DNA of 64,000 nucleotides from Ilyonectria destructans (GCA_020740775.1 JAHEWK010000009.1:620001-684000); one strand, 5' to 3'; counted from the first letter of the stretch, positions 32,205-44,165 are shown. The notes: generated by a model from the letters alone, not told the origin. Made by a program: numbers and translations.

Positions 32205-33945
32205 TTATTTGAGGTCCTCGCGACGTGTTATCCGCATGTTTAGTTCCGACTGGATTAAAACACCAAAAAAGGAATTCCGAATAGGCCTCTCCATATCAAT
32301 AACGGAAAAGTCAAATCGGCGAAGCAACTACTGAATTGGTGAGAATGCGCAAGTTTAAAACCTGGGGTAAATCGCGTGCCAAACATACCTCGACAATCAT
32401 CTTATTCAGCTCAATGCACGCAATGGGTCGACCCAGGCAACCCCAACGCCCCTGGCCAAAGCAGAGATCGATAGTATTTTCCATGGCCTGCCGTTGGTCT
32501 TCATCGGCTCGCAACCACCGGTCCGGCAGAAACATATCAGCACCGACACCGAAAACACTCTCGTTGCGCATGACTGCCCGAGCACTCCAGGCGACATTGG
32601 TCCCGGCGGGGATGCGGATACCACAGACGACGGCATCACGGTCGGATATACGAGGCATGATGCCTGAGATAGGAGGCCACATACGGAAGCCTTCTTTTAT
32701 GCAAGCCTGGAGTAGTGGAAGCTCTTTGGCCTCGGCGTCGGTAATGGGAGACGAGACGAGCTGTTTAGCTACAGCGGAGTCGATTTCCACTTGTAGGCGC
32801 CTATATATAGTAGGGTTCGTAACGACGTGGACCATTACTGTCCTCAGAACCGTCGCTGTTGTATCGGAGCCGGCAATGCTGTTTAGTCAAATTGCGCTCC
32901 GGTTTCAACATTTGCAGATCAGTGAGTTTGAGACAACATACATTTGTACCAGAGACTCAGCCTCGGCTTCGTTCTGTTCAAGCCCATGTCGTACGAAGGA
33001 GCCAAGCATGTCTTTCCTATCTACGGCTTTGGGCATGTACCGCTCGCCGACAACACGCTTTGCGATGGCCATGATTGGGCCAAGCCCGACGGCATCCCGC
33101 TCTGATGGCATCATGGCCTTGCAAAGTGACGACTGAAGGAGGTTGATGAGCCACGGGATGAGGGCGAACATCTGCATCATGGGGACGGAGGACTCGACTG
33201 TGCTTATGTAGTCGTAAAGGTCTTCGTCCCGGTCCATGAAGCCAAAGGATTCGCCGAATGCAATCTTGGAGATGACGTCGAGGGTCATGTACTGTGCCTT
33301 GCGTGCAAAGTCGACAGGGCGGTATTCGGTGGCAGTAGAAAGATATTTATCTTCGAGAAGAGTAACAAACCGAGCAATACCTGCATCAATAGACTCGTGG
33401 AGGCCGTTGACGTCTTTACCACTGTATCCTGGAGCGAGCTTGGAGCGTAAGGCTGAATGGACATCGCCACCGCGCATTGACAGCGTGCAGTCTCTAGGAG
33501 GGTCCAGTCGAAATCCTTTGTACCAAGGGGCACGATCAAACTGGGAGCGAACTCCCCATATACGACGGACCTCTTCTGGATCACCGCACACGATGTAGTT
33601 TGGCGCGATACGGGCAATGGAGCCTAGGTTTAGGAAGCGACCCAGCAGTCAGCAAGCAACAAACAGTAGCTATGGGCCATTTTTCTTGGGCGTTTGTCAG
33701 TAAGCATTACCGTATTGTTTGCAGACATCACCGAGTTCTTCAAACAAACTCCCTTGTCGCGTTTTGTTGATGAGCCACAAGTCGGTCCAAGCGGCAAACC
33801 TGGGACCTTTGATGTGTCGCAGACGATACCAGCTCCTCACGCGAGAGATTGCGATGTGCACGCTAAAAAGACAGGCTACCAGTCCCCAGAACGCCGGGCG
33901 GCTGACGACCTCGGAAATGGTTGAAAGAGAGGGCATCTCCTCCAT
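32205..33945 (-). CDS. Cytochrome P450 (pisatin-demethylase-like group)
   Basis: Four exons on the minus strand: 33945-33711, 33623-32942, 32878-32389, 32327-32205; introns are 87, 63 and 61 bp; 509 residues. The last 40-residue exon, ending RRFDFSVID...RITRREDLK, completes the usual P450 C-terminus. An N-terminal membrane anchor (residues about 13-33) is followed by IKGPRFAAWTDLW. Core motifs: IAGSDTTA (I-helix oxygen-binding A-G-x-D-T-T), KEGFRMWPP with ExxR at 368-371, FLPDRWL (PERF-like), and heme-binding FGQGRWGCLGR with Cys453. GxxDL/RAPWYKG and RRWGVRSQFDRAPW-like features resemble fungal pisatin-demethylase P450s. Such enzymes detoxify plant phenolics or act in secondary metabolism; the substrate is unknown. 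Frame and splice sites are intact. Confidence 0.88.
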
Positions 33946-34560
33946 TCTGTTCGGCGTTGTTGGGTCGCTCCTTCAAACGAGGGGCATGGCGGAGAAGAGG
34001 CTGCGGCTGGGCAAGAAAAAGAGGCGATAAGAATGATACGCATTACTATTACCGCGTGCCAAGGGCATCGGATTGACCGATCTCCAGGGCTTATCACCAA
34101 GTTGCGTATGTATGTAACCCCTACCAATCGTCAAGACACCATTAATAATCCACAAATCATCAAGAACTATTGGTGGGACGAGCCGACCTGTCATGCCTTG
34201 CCCTAACCAGGATTGGCAGTTCTTTCGTAGTATTCTGTGTTCGCTATTTAGGCTGTGGCGGCAGTGACTAGCCCGCAGTCGTTGTATGAGTTCATTATCC
34301 ATAAACCGCAGCCATTTCCGCCTATTGAGCAACGCATACAGCTCGCAATTGATTTAGTGTTAGCTTCATAAAGGGCTGAGAAGTGCGAATGCATTGCTCC
34401 ATCCTAATGCCAGAACGATCTCAAGAGCGAATATGCTTATGCCCGACAGTGAGAATCCAAGTCGGCAGGTATCACCAATCGAATTTATTCTCACGAGCTT
34501 CGAATTCGCTCGTCTTGGCCAACCAGACCAAGTGTCGCGCAATGCAAAGGATTCGAGAGA
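33946..34560. other. Intergenic region upstream of P450
   Basis: About 600 bases of promoter-side DNA with chance ORFs on both strands; no gene supported. Confidence 0.45.
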
Positions 34561-34694
34561 TTAGATCTATATCGGCACCCCGAAGCTGTCAGTGCAAAGT
34601 GGCAAACCCAGCAGTACAAAGAACATTGGTTCCTGAAGAAGTTTGACATATACGAGCTTGGAGTGGTGCTAGTCGAGCTGAGGTTGTGCTCGCA
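34561..34694 (+). pseudogene. Fragment of a kinase-like domain (C-lobe scrap)
   Basis: One frame reads LYRHPEAVSAKWQTQQYKEHW then FDIYELGVVLVELRLC before a TGA. This matches the H-P-D...K-x-x-D-I-Y-x-L-G-V-V-L-L-E segment of fungal HeLo/kinase-like proteins, including the same segment of the neighbouring gene (YDIYGLGVILLEIG). No upstream kinase lobe is visible, so it is a remnant, probably left by duplication or rearrangement of the adjacent gene. Confidence 0.6.
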
Positions 34695-34710
34695 TAATTG
34701 ACGGCATCCG

Positions 34711-36394
34711 GAGTTTCAAAGAGGATAGAGCGTCACACTATGCAGAATACAATTTTGAGCAAGTTAGGCTGACCCTCTGGATCTCTCACGTCCTCGGCGT
34801 CAATTCGTCAAATCTGGGCTCCCAGACGCTACAGCTCCGAGATGATCAACTGCCATCGATGCTCACCTCATCTTTGCCCATAAATCTCCACGCCCCTCTG
34901 CAGAGCGCTTTGGACGAGATAGCAAAAATATTGTAGCGCCTCAGCACTCTGGTAAAGAAGTTTGGCAGCACACCCGGCAACGGAACCATCGACCTAGACG
35001 TGGGTAGCGATGTTAGCTTAATGAAGCGCGTAATGTTTCAAACAGGAGTATACAAACTGGGTGGCGCAGATGAGATTAAGACTCTCTTAGCAGCACTCAG
35101 GAGCTGGAACGACAGGTTGGATGGTATCGTGGAAAGCAGGATGCGCCACCATCTCGTCACGAATATACATGTGTCGCTGTTGTCATCTGCAGTGACAGAC
35201 CAGGAGCTTCAGGTCATTGAACAGGCGGCACAGACATCACACCCGGCCCTTTGTGATGAAGCGAGGTTCAGACGAGGACTTCTCCAGATAGACCAACGGC
35301 CTCAAGGCAGGGTCAGCAATCTCAGGGTGCAGACTGACGACATTCTCCCCAGCTCTCCTCCTGGAGACACCAGCGGAAATCTTCGTAAGCTAGGGATACT
35401 GAAGACTAACCAGTCTAGTATGTTCATAGCATAATGTTGAACGATGGCAGGGGTGATAAATGCTAACATCTGACACTTAGTTGGGATACTACAAGAATGG
35501 AAACTCGGCCAGACAAATTGGAGAGAGGACGAGAAATCCACAGCCCGCGATCGAGTTGATCAGTTGGCCAGTATACTGTGCCTAGAAAACAAGCCGGGCC
35601 GTCTGCGGAGCCTTGACTTGGTGGCTTACGCCATCAGTGATGGCGGAGAGGGTGAAAGAAAACGACTGGACTTCTGTTTCATGTACCACCTGCCGCCATT
35701 GACAAACAGAAACTCGGAGCCGCTCACCTTACAGGCAGCGCTGGTTCGGCCGGAGGGGAAACGCCCGACACTTCCCCAGCGGTTCAATATCGCGGTTATG
35801 CTGGCAGAGTCGGTGATCGAGTTCCACCTTTGCAACTGGCTGCACAAGGCCGTCTGCAGCAGTAACGTCCTCTTTTTTACTAATGGTCAGACTGACCAGG
35901 TGGACTTCTCAGCACCTTTCGTGGCGGGCTTCGAGTTCTCCCGGCCCGATACCGTTCGAGACCAGACATTGGACGCTTTTAGCAGTCTCAACTTCGACGT
36001 GTACTGCCACCCGGACTTGATGCAAGTTCTTACGGGTGAGGGTACATCGGGCAGGCCGAGATACCAGAGACAGTACGACATCTATGGGCTTGGTGTCATC
36101 CTGCTCGAGATCGGATGCTGGATGACAGTGGAATCCATTCTCTTGAGGAGGAATGCTACCGATCGGACCAGGCATGAAAGGCTTCTGCAAGTTTGCACAC
36201 GCATGTTGCCATCGAGAATGGGGTCCAAGTACAAGGATGCTGTCTATGCATGTCTGACCTGGTCTGCAGACGGTGAAAAGACTGAATCCGGTTCGGCTTT
36301 AAGAGAGGATGCAGCCAGCCGTCGGAAGAGCCAGATTGAGGACTTTGCGTGCAAGGTTATAAATATGTTGAGCGAGTGCCACTGCGTTATATAG
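34711..36394 (+). pseudogene. HeLo-domain / kinase-like protein gene, disrupted
   Basis: The frame reads YNFEQVRLTLWISHVLGV (HeLo/prion-inhibition-like helix region), continues to ALDEIAKIL, meets TAG at 34934-34936, and then runs on in the same frame through ATG 35000 to a splice at about 35419/35480 (A|TT GGG, GTATGT donor, TTAG acceptor). Exon 2 gives a kinase-like C-half: RFNIAVMLAESVIEFHLCNWLHKAVCSSNVLFF, PFVAGFEFSRPD, YCHPDLMQ and YDIYGLGVILLEIG. HRD- and DFG-type catalytic motifs are absent, so it is a pseudokinase fold. Normal proteins of this type begin with a full HeLo helix bundle and act near incompatibility/NLR systems. Here the first helices and the ATG are missing. A shorter protein from ATG 35000 remains possible. 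Confidence 0.65.
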
Positions 36395-36606
36395 TTGTAT
36401 AGGTGTACATCGTTATTGGTACCGAATGGGTCTTGTGGTTTCGTTTGAGAATAATTTAGTCATAGGTACGCAGAGTGAGAATATACTGTGTTTGCGATGT
36501 TGTTTTTCAACACGGCTCTAACTTCATTCAAAACAGCTCGAAAGAGTTAAAAATAAGCCGGTAATGTTTAGATTGCGAACTATACTTAGGGACCCCATCT
36601 TATCTC

Positions 36607-37721
36607 CTACTTGCTCTCCATTTCCACTAATTCCAGGTACTGACCAACCGCTTCTTTGACCATTACATCAAATCCAGCCAGGCTTATGCCAAGAACGTCT
36701 CGTACCTGTTAAATCTCGCATTAGTGATTAGTCAAAACAATGACGCGTCAGTGCAATTGCAATCACACACCTTACACGAATCCCATCTCAAGGGTATAGT
36801 CGGCTGCGGACCACTCTCCCGAAAGAGACCGGATTTAAAAGTTTCGGGAAAATTCTTCTTGACGATGGGGATTTTATCCTCCCACTTCCCTTCAGTGTTG
36901 AGGAGAAAGGACTGATTTCCGTCGATATCCGAATCCAGTGCCCTGACATGCGCGCGAGCCACATCGGAACAGAGAACGACGTTTCCGATCATGGCTTCTC
37001 CCTGGTTGCCGGTCAGCAAGCTGTTGACCAGCACGTTGGTGGAGCTAGTGCGCATGTCTCTCGTGCTGGTGAGGAGCTCATCCTTGCCAAAGATCCAGGA
37101 TGGCATGATGGAGATCAGGTCAAAGCTCGTGGCGTTGTTTCTCATGAATGCCTCCGAGGCGTTGAGGGCTGCGGCTTTGCTCGCGCAATACGCCTGAAGC
37201 TGAGAGTCATACGGCGGCGCCGGAACGACCACGCGGCTCTCGGGCCCGCGTACAACCTCACGCTCCTTGGTGTCTGTGACGTAGACTTCCGTAGGAGCGA
37301 TAGCTACCGTGGAACTAGTCATGACGATGCGCCTCACCGTCTTGCCCTTCTCGTTTGCGGACTTGAGAATACCCAGGTTGCCATTCACCGAGGCTGTGAC
37401 AAAGACATCCTCCAGTAGCTCTTTCGAAGGAGTCGAGTCCTGGTTTGTGTGGACAGGTGCGGCAGCATGGATAATGTAGTCGACTCCCCGTACGGCGTCA
37501 TCGTATGCGCCAACGGCTGACATGTCCGGCACGATCGCAAACATCAGCTGGGTCGTGGGGGGGCCCAGGGCAGAAATTGAAGGAGCCGCCCGGACTTTGT
37601 CGATCTTGGCCTGCGAACGAGCCGCAACACGAACTCGATAGCCGCTCTTCAGGAGGTCTACTAGAATGGCGTACCCCAGAAAGCCGGTGCCACCAGTAAG
37701 CAGAACGAGTTCTCCGGCCAT
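36607..37721 (-). CDS. Extended short-chain dehydrogenase, dihydroflavonol-reductase-like
   Basis: Exons 37721-36771 and 36705-36607 with a 65 bp intron; 349 residues. The second exon (VRDVLGISLAGFDVMVKEAVGQYLE) restores the normal family C-terminus. The start ATG 37721 directly precedes the Rossmann motif LVLLTGGTGFLG (residues 6-16); an upstream in-frame ATG at 37865 would add 48 residues that do not look coding. Other signatures: DYIIHAAAPV (81-90), RIVMTSSTVA (131-140) with the catalytic Ser, and Y178-C-A-S-K182. Family members reduce ketones or aldehydes with NADPH, for example dihydroflavonol, methylglyoxal or polyketide-type substrates. It is transcribed in the same direction as, and 380 bases downstream of, the regulator at 38101-39850; co-regulation is possible but unproven. 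Confidence 0.87.
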
Positions 37722-37809
37722 GGTTCGTGAAATTGCACTGTCCTCGAGTAGAAAGATTGGGAAGTGTCGTTTGCGATGTTGGGAGAGCGACATCTGTGTT
37801 GTCTTCGTT

Positions 37810-37817
37810 CTTTTATA
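37810..37817 (-). promoter_or_regulatory. TATA box of the reductase gene
   Basis: TATAAAAG on the minus strand, about 90 bases upstream of ATG 37721, supports that start over the upstream in-frame ATG at 37865, which lies beyond it. Confidence 0.5.
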
Positions 37818-38100
37818 TCCAGAGTATAGATGCGCTTGAAGAAGTGCATACGTGAGGTCGACCATTTTAGGAAGTATGAAGCCGCCATGTTAGGAACACA
37901 GTGTCGCGGATTCAATTCAAACATGTTTCCTATTTCGGAAGGTGATCAGTTAAGCTAAGTTAACTCCGATCCACCTGGCGGAAGAAGGACCGCGATATGG
38001 GACTTCTCAGATTGCGGTATAGACTTAGATGCATAAGCAGTCACTAATTATAGTAGTACACTACGTTTTTGGCCTGACGGTATAATCTAATAGGACTTCA

Positions 38101-39850
38101 TTAGCTCCCTAGATATTCCTCCAACCCCGCTAGTAACGGCTGGCAATGGGGTTCGTCCCACAGAAAGGTAGACAGTGTCCTTTGTATGCTGCCATTGCCC
38201 GGAATGAAGTCTTGTGGATATCCTTGCACAATGGATTGAAAAAGACTTAAAAACCATTGCTCTCCCGGACAGGTCTCCATCCCTTCCCCCGTCCCGAGCA
38301 GCCCGACGAAAGCTATCCACAGCAAGGCCGCCCTGTTCCCCGGCCAGGTGTCTGTCGCATATGGAGCTAATCCGAGTGTACTTTGTAGTCTGGCGCACAT
38401 CCGGCGTAGCAGTGGAGCTTTTCCTGGCACTTGACGCAACGTAATGTACATGAAGACGTGGGCAGCTAGGACGAGCGCATGGGAGCGCCTACCAGCATCA
38501 GATACGTCGATGCAATCTTGATAGAGGTGCTGCAGAATCGCATCGTCTGCAATGTTGAGCAGTGTTCGCACGACCCCAAGTGAAACCATTGATGACTTGT
38601 GTGCTAAAAGCAGCTGCCTTAATTGGGCGAATATCTGGTGATGATGGTACGAGCTGTCGTTGGTTATTGAAAGATCCAATGGCAGATGTTGAGCCTGCTC
38701 TAGGATTGACGCCGGAACATGAGCGTGATCTGTGTGAAGGAGCGAGAATATGGGCCGATGGCCCAGTGCAGCGGCAACCTGTATGTCGGCCCTGAATCCC
38801 TATGTCAGTGGAGCTGAGAAAGAGCCAGTCAATGAAACTTACAAATTGATTGACTTGCACAAAATGAAATCGTCTCTGACGCTTTCAGGGCCACCTCGTG
38901 AGCTGAAAATATTATGGACAGCTCGCAGATGCGTCTCTGCAGCCTTGAAGTCACTGTCGTAGACCTGGAGTCTCATCAGCAGATGGCAGGTTTCACTGTA
39001 TGGATACGACATACCTCTACAATTGCCAAAGTTGACATGGTGAACATTAAGAAACTTATCTCGTAGTCCTTGCGGACAGAACTAGCACATGCTAGCTGGA
39101 CCCCGATCTCTCGCATCGCATCCCCCTTTTGGCGTATACCCTCGAGCTGGATCGAATACTCTAGAGAGGGGTACTCCATTCGCCACACTGCCGCAGTCAT
39201 CGCGAGAGTGCTGTGCATCATTGGCGCGCTCTGCAGTGCATAGGGGAACCACGACCTCCTTCGATCGACTGTGGCTATGATGGGGTCGAACTTGACCACG
39301 ACTGACAATGGGAGCGAGAAACGTTAGCTATAAGCTCAGGACCAATGATCAGAGGTAGGAGAACCTACAGTACCTGACCAGATAGTCAACTTCTGGATTC
39401 GTGGTTATCGGGAGACTATTGAACGGATCGACACTGCCAGCACAAAGAGACTCTATGTGATATGTCGGCAGCTGTATTGAAGTCTGGCGTGGAAGCACTA
39501 TCAGCTTGGATGTCTACACAAGCAGGCTTGAGGCCCAGTCGTACATGTGCAGATGTCTTTGGCACCGACGGGGCGTTTGCAGTTCTGTGCTCTGGAGTTG
39601 TCGACTCGGCGGCGACGATACTAGGCCGAGCTCCATCCCGCCGCGTGTTCATCCCCCCATGCGGCTCGAAGCGTAGCATACGCTCCTCCCCGTATTTCGT
39701 GCAACGGAGGGACTGGTCTGCTGCCTTGGGCCTCGAAGGATGTGCGGCTTTTTGGAGACCTGCGCGTATTGCATGACTTCTGATAGACCTGGTCAATTTC
39801 GATGATGTTCTTTCCCCACCTTCTACTGCAACAAATTTGTATTGTGGCAT
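38101..39850 (-). CDS. Fungal_trans_2-type regulator without a zinc cluster
   Basis: Five exons on the minus strand: 39850-39545, 39483-39369, 39301-39015, 38964-38843, 38791-38101; introns are 50-67 bp and the spliced length gives 506 residues. The N-terminus MPQYKFVAVEGGE...IRSHAIRAG is the short conserved head (F-V-x...R-S-H-x-x-R) seen on many fungal proteins with a Fungal_trans_2 (PF11951) region. No Cys6 binuclear cluster is present. Hallmarks downstream: SLCAGSVDPFNSLPITTNPEVDYLVRYF, SWFPYALQSAPMMHSTLAMTAAVW, EISFLMFTMSTLAIVE and the C-terminal ALLWIAFVGLLGTG. Such proteins are thought to be nuclear regulators, but without a DNA-binding cluster direct binding is doubtful. The neighbouring reductase gene is a natural candidate target (inference). 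Confidence 0.82.
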
Positions 39851-41213
39851 TTCTAATCGATCATTGCGCTTCTGACGGCAGATGCAGGTTTCTCACCTTG
39901 CTTGCTTTCGGTTATCTTCGTCGGATATAAGGACTGTCTAGCAGTATCTCCGAGCCCTGGTTAGTAATCCGGTCGTTGTTGAACTCGAACAACCAGAATT
40001 AAGTAAACTTCACTGCGCGCGCAGAGGCATCAAGATACAGAACTATTGGCGGCTGGTCCTCGTAGCCTCCATTTCCTGTTGTCGCTACAGCATCGTTGAC
40101 CCGTCTTCCTCGTCGCAGCTGGTGCATCACTAACATCACCAAAACCAATCCCTATCGTCCCATCTTCTTGTCACGGTGTTGCCGCTCCACCCAAGCCCCA
40201 GTCATGTCTGTTCCCGGCTCCGACGAGCTTCGATGCGGAGAGAGTGGTGGTAAAGCAATGACGATGTCCATATGTATAGTGATGGTGTGGGTCAGAACCC
40301 TACATCACCGCAAATAAAGAAGCTTTAAACCTGGGATTGTCGTTTTGTGTTCGGTTATGAGCAGACTGTTCAGTCGGCTGGAATTCGAAGATGTAAATGG
40401 TTGAAAATCATGGGTGCGGAGTGAGATTTAGGCACGAGGCAATCGAAGAACCCCAGTGATACTAATCCTGGACAGGGCTGCTCTGTGATGGTGTGCTTGT
40501 GGTAAACACGACTACGCCAGTGTTAAATCACATCGATAAACAAAATCAAAATTTGACAACACTTTATATCCTCATGGTGTTGCTGAAAGATACCACTAGC
40601 TCTGTAAAGTTTCTTCTCATCGGTCTGGTGGTGCTTTGGTGGCGGAGATACCGACGGGGTTAAGGGCAGGGATTCGGGTATTGAATAGGCGCCGATGTTC
40701 AAACTAAATCCGTCGGCGATAATTAAGTCCATAAGTTCCGACCCGTCCTCCCACAAATCACCTCTGACAAGATGGTGTTACATACATACTCTTCTCGGTG
40801 TGATGTCATGCCGGATGTCCGACGCAGCTGTGAAGAGCGGGGACGGTTGGAGTCGTAGCATTAACTTAGCGCCATGTCCTGTCAAAACGCTAACCTTTGT
40901 TCGTATTCACATGTGGTCTCATCCAATCAAAGAGCAATTTCCATTTCTCCCTTGGGAATCCTGATGCTCAACGGAAACGGGAGTGGATGCTCACAATAAC
41001 GAAACTGAACAACCCATTTGACGTCGGACTTGATATCGCCACGAAAGCCGGAGATTCCGTCGGGGACAATTCAAACCGTGTCATGGTTCTAATACGTATA
41101 CCAGCTCATAAGTATATATATCCCAGCTCTCATACAGCTTGGACGGGATTCATCAAAGATTCAAAATTTAGTTGATCCACCCCAACTATTACATCCCAAC
41201 TTCCCATTTCACC
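39851..41213. other. Intergenic region between divergent genes
   Basis: About 1.36 kb of shared promoter DNA between the regulator (minus) and the NmrA-like gene (plus). Only short ORFs without motifs. Confidence 0.5.
41111..41119 (+). promoter_or_regulatory. TATA box of the NmrA-like gene
   Basis: GTATATATA about 95-100 bases upstream of ATG 41214. Confidence 0.45.
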
Positions 41214-42231
41214 ATGGCTACTAAGTCTATCGAGAGAGTCTGCATCATCGGTGTAAGAGACCTTCAAATTCATTGTTTATGCTCACAGTTCTAATGTTTG
41301 GTAGGCTACCGGTCGCATTGGAGGGGCCTTTGCAGAGGCACTACTTAATACTGGCAAGCACACAGTCACCGCCTTAACTCGCGCAGACAGCAAAGGTCAG
41401 CTTCCCGAGGGAATCAAGGCCGTCAAGGTCGACTATGACGACGAGTCATCGATAGTTGAGGCTCTGAAAGGCCAGCAATTCCTCGTCATTACCCTTGCAG
41501 CAACTGCTCCCCAAGATCTCCATGGCAGGATTGCGGTCGCCGCTGCCAAAGCCGGTGTCCCCATGATCATGCCAAATGCCTATGGGTATCCCATGGATAG
41601 GAACAACATGGATGAAGGGGATACCTTTGCTGCCAGTGTTCTTTCTCAAATTGAAGAAGTGGAAAGGCTTGGGCTGTCAACCGTCATCCTGTCCTGTGGT
41701 CTCTGGTACGAATGGAGTCTGGCTCTCGGCGAACAGTGGTTTGGTTTCACCATCAAGGACCGGAAGGTCACAATGTTTGACGATGGAAAGCGAGTCGTTA
41801 CTGTTAGCACCTGGGAGCAGTGCGGCCGCGCCCTTGCCAGCTTTCTTAGCCTTCCGGAGTCTGGTGCCAGTCCTTGCGTTGGCGACTTTACGAACAGCAG
41901 CATCCTCATCAACAGCTTCCGAGTGTCGCAACGTGACATGCTCGACAGCCTGCACCGCGTCATGGGAACCTCGGATTCGGACTGGGATATCACATATGAA
42001 TCTGTTGAGAAGCGTATGCAAGATGGTACAGAGGAGCTGAAGAAGGGGATCAGGACGGGCTTCGCCAAGATTCTCTATGGACGGGCGTTTAACGTTACTA
42101 AGAAGAACAGCGACTACGCAGCGACAGGTCCAATGGCTAATGGTATTCTCGGGCTTCCAAAAGAAGACCTTGATGAGGCGACGAAGAGGGCAGTGGACAT
42201 GGTGCAAAGTGGCTGGACTCCTTTTGCCTAG
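41214..42231 (+). CDS. NmrA-like / isoflavone-reductase-like NAD(P)-binding protein
   Basis: Exons 41214-41252 and 41305-42231 with a 52 bp intron placed inside the nucleotide-binding loop; 321 residues. The spliced N-terminus reads ERVCIIG-ATGRIGGAFAEALL, a G-x-x-G-x-x-G Rossmann motif of atypical SDRs. Downstream are VTALTRADSKGQLPEGIKAVKVDYDD (NADP-type loop with Arg), VITLAATAPQ and PMIMPNAYGY, which match NmrA/isoflavone-reductase-like proteins. The typical SDR YxxxK pair is absent. Members are either reductases of phenolic or secondary-metabolite substrates or NADP-sensing regulators; the sequence does not choose. The long frame alone lacks the start exon. Confidence 0.87.
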
Positions 42232-43016
42232 AAGTGCGAGGTAAATGCTTCCGGGAGTTTGACGATTCAATAATCACCACTCTTCTAGATCTGTCGACAT
42301 ATTAGTTGAGCAATGCATTTCTTATCATGTAGTCTAATACATGTCGCATTAAAAAGATCTCTTATCCGTCCTATCGGTCTTAATCCCCTACCACAGCTCT
42401 ATTCCATTGGCAGGTAATTGGACAAACTTCAGATGCGAAACTAATCACGGGGTTATCTGCGATCATCTTAACTTCTTGTGTATTGCCTCGTGGCGGTGGT
42501 GGCGACGTAAGCTGCCTTGCCAACCTTAGTTGGCGGATCCCAGCTTCTCCCAGTTTCGAGACGCTCTCAGGGCAACGGTCCACATAAACGTAATTTTTAT
42601 TCTTTTACATAGAGGCTGGTATATTAACTTGCATAGCCGCTCAGCCAAGCGAATTGCTTCTGTGTGGGACAGATTCCTCATCACGTCATCGACTCTACCC
42701 GAAGTGTTCAGCAGTCTGGAGCCCACCACATGAAAACAATGTATCAATCTGTGCTCACCCGCCAGCATGGGCCAACTAGAGCCACCGTCGTAGGCAAGGT
42801 ACGCATCATTAGCAGGAGCTTGTACATACGCGAGTTATCTCGACGGTGCAACGTCCAAGCACTACAGGCCACCTGCTCCCTTCAAGCTGAAGAAAAGATG
42901 CAGAATGTTCAGTAAGTCCTATGAAGACGATTCATTCAATTTCAATACATTTGAAGCTGTGTCATGGGATGGTTGGATGTTTCTACAATCAATTCACATG
43001 TATATTTAATCCCATG
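42232..43016. other. Convergent intergenic region
   Basis: About 785 bases with chance ORFs only. It contains the 3' regions of the NmrA-like gene and of the Gfo/Idh/MocA gene. Confidence 0.5.
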
Positions 43017-44165
43017 TTAGGCCGAATCCTCGCCATATACCGTCCCACCCTGTCGTCGAATCTCATCCATAACCTCCATCATTCGAATCGTTTCAGACCA
43101 AGGCATAGTCGAACTTTCTAAACAACCCGCCAACACGTCCAAAGCAGTGTTATCCGCTTCAAAGTGGTATCCTTTTCCGAGGACGGGGTAGTCGTACACT
43201 TTGCCCTCCGCCCTGGATAATGTGCCGGCCACCGCCGAACCCACGAACTTTGGGTATACTCTGAAGCCGCTTGGAAAAGACGGCACCAGTCCAGTTACTT
43301 CAATAGACCCATTGGTGCCTTCAATGCGAGTCAGCAAGTCTGGGTTACCAATCACGTTTGTTGTGGAAGTAACCACAGCTTGTCGACCGGTCGAGGGGTA
43401 CTTGAGAATCACACTGGTTGCCACCTCGATGTTATCAGAATGCGTCTGAGAGGCTAAGATAGATGGATTCTCAGCATTGTTAGGATTGCTAGCGTCTAGG
43501 GCGATCGTTGCCCATGTTAGGGCATATACACCCAAGTCCAGAAGAGATCCTGCACCCAAAGCAGGATCCTTATATCTCGATGTTGCAGGGAGATTCGCGA
43601 TATCCTTCTCGATGCCGAAATCAGAGAAAGAGCGAAGAACGTCACCAATGACCTTATCTTCGTGTAGAAGCTTCTTGAGGTCATGAACGAGGGGTCGATG
43701 ACGAAGCCACATTGCTTCTGCCACATAAACATTCTTCTTCTTCGCCGCTTCAAAAACCTCGCGCGCGTCGCGAGCGTTCAGAGTGAATGCTTTCTCGCAG
43801 AGAACTGCTTTACCAGCTGAAATTGCGTCCAGGCAGTTTTGCTTATGGAAAGAGTGTGGGGTGCCGATGTAGACCAGGTCGACGTTTGGGTCATCATAAA
43901 CGCCTTGGTAGCTACCATAGATTGCCGGATTACTCTCAGGGCAATGCTTCTCCGCAAATGTTTTCCCTTTGGCAGCAGAAGAGCTACCAATAGCTTGGAC
44001 AATGTGGTGCACTTTGGCATCTGGCCGAGACAAGATCAAGTCCTTGACGAACCATTCAGAAATCATTCCGGTAGCTTCTCGTCAGTTAGCTCACAGCTTG
44101 AATCACAAATTAGGTTGGAGAGACGGACCAACAATGCCCCATCGAATGCTCGGAAGTTGAGACAT
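43017..44165 (-). CDS. Gfo/Idh/MocA-family oxidoreductase (dihydrodiol / D-xylose dehydrogenase type)
   Basis: Exons 44165-44129 and 44074-43017 with a 54 bp intron; 364 residues. The short first exon supplies MSQLPSIRWGIV, which joins to ATGMISEWFVKDL to form the N-terminal Rossmann motif. Next come IYGSYQGVYDDPNVDLVYIGTPHSFHKQNCLDAISAGKAVLCEKAFTLN, where CEKAF is the E-K-P-type catalytic Lys motif, and VAEAMWLRHRP. GAGSLLDLGVYAL is the D-x-G/L-x-Y region of trans-1,2-dihydrobenzene-1,2-diol dehydrogenase and fungal NADP-D-xylose dehydrogenase relatives. These are soluble NAD(P)-dependent sugar or diol oxidoreductases. The exact substrate is open. The frame is intact. Confidence 0.9.

Noticed and set aside
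34934..34958. Tiny intron (GTAG...AAAG) that would remove the TAG in the HeLo gene
   Set aside because: It would be only about 25 bp long, far below every other intron in the window (48-87 bp).
38101..39850. Zn(II)2Cys6 transcription factor label for the regulator
   Set aside because: No Cys6 cluster is present in any exon; only the Fungal_trans_2 region is supported.
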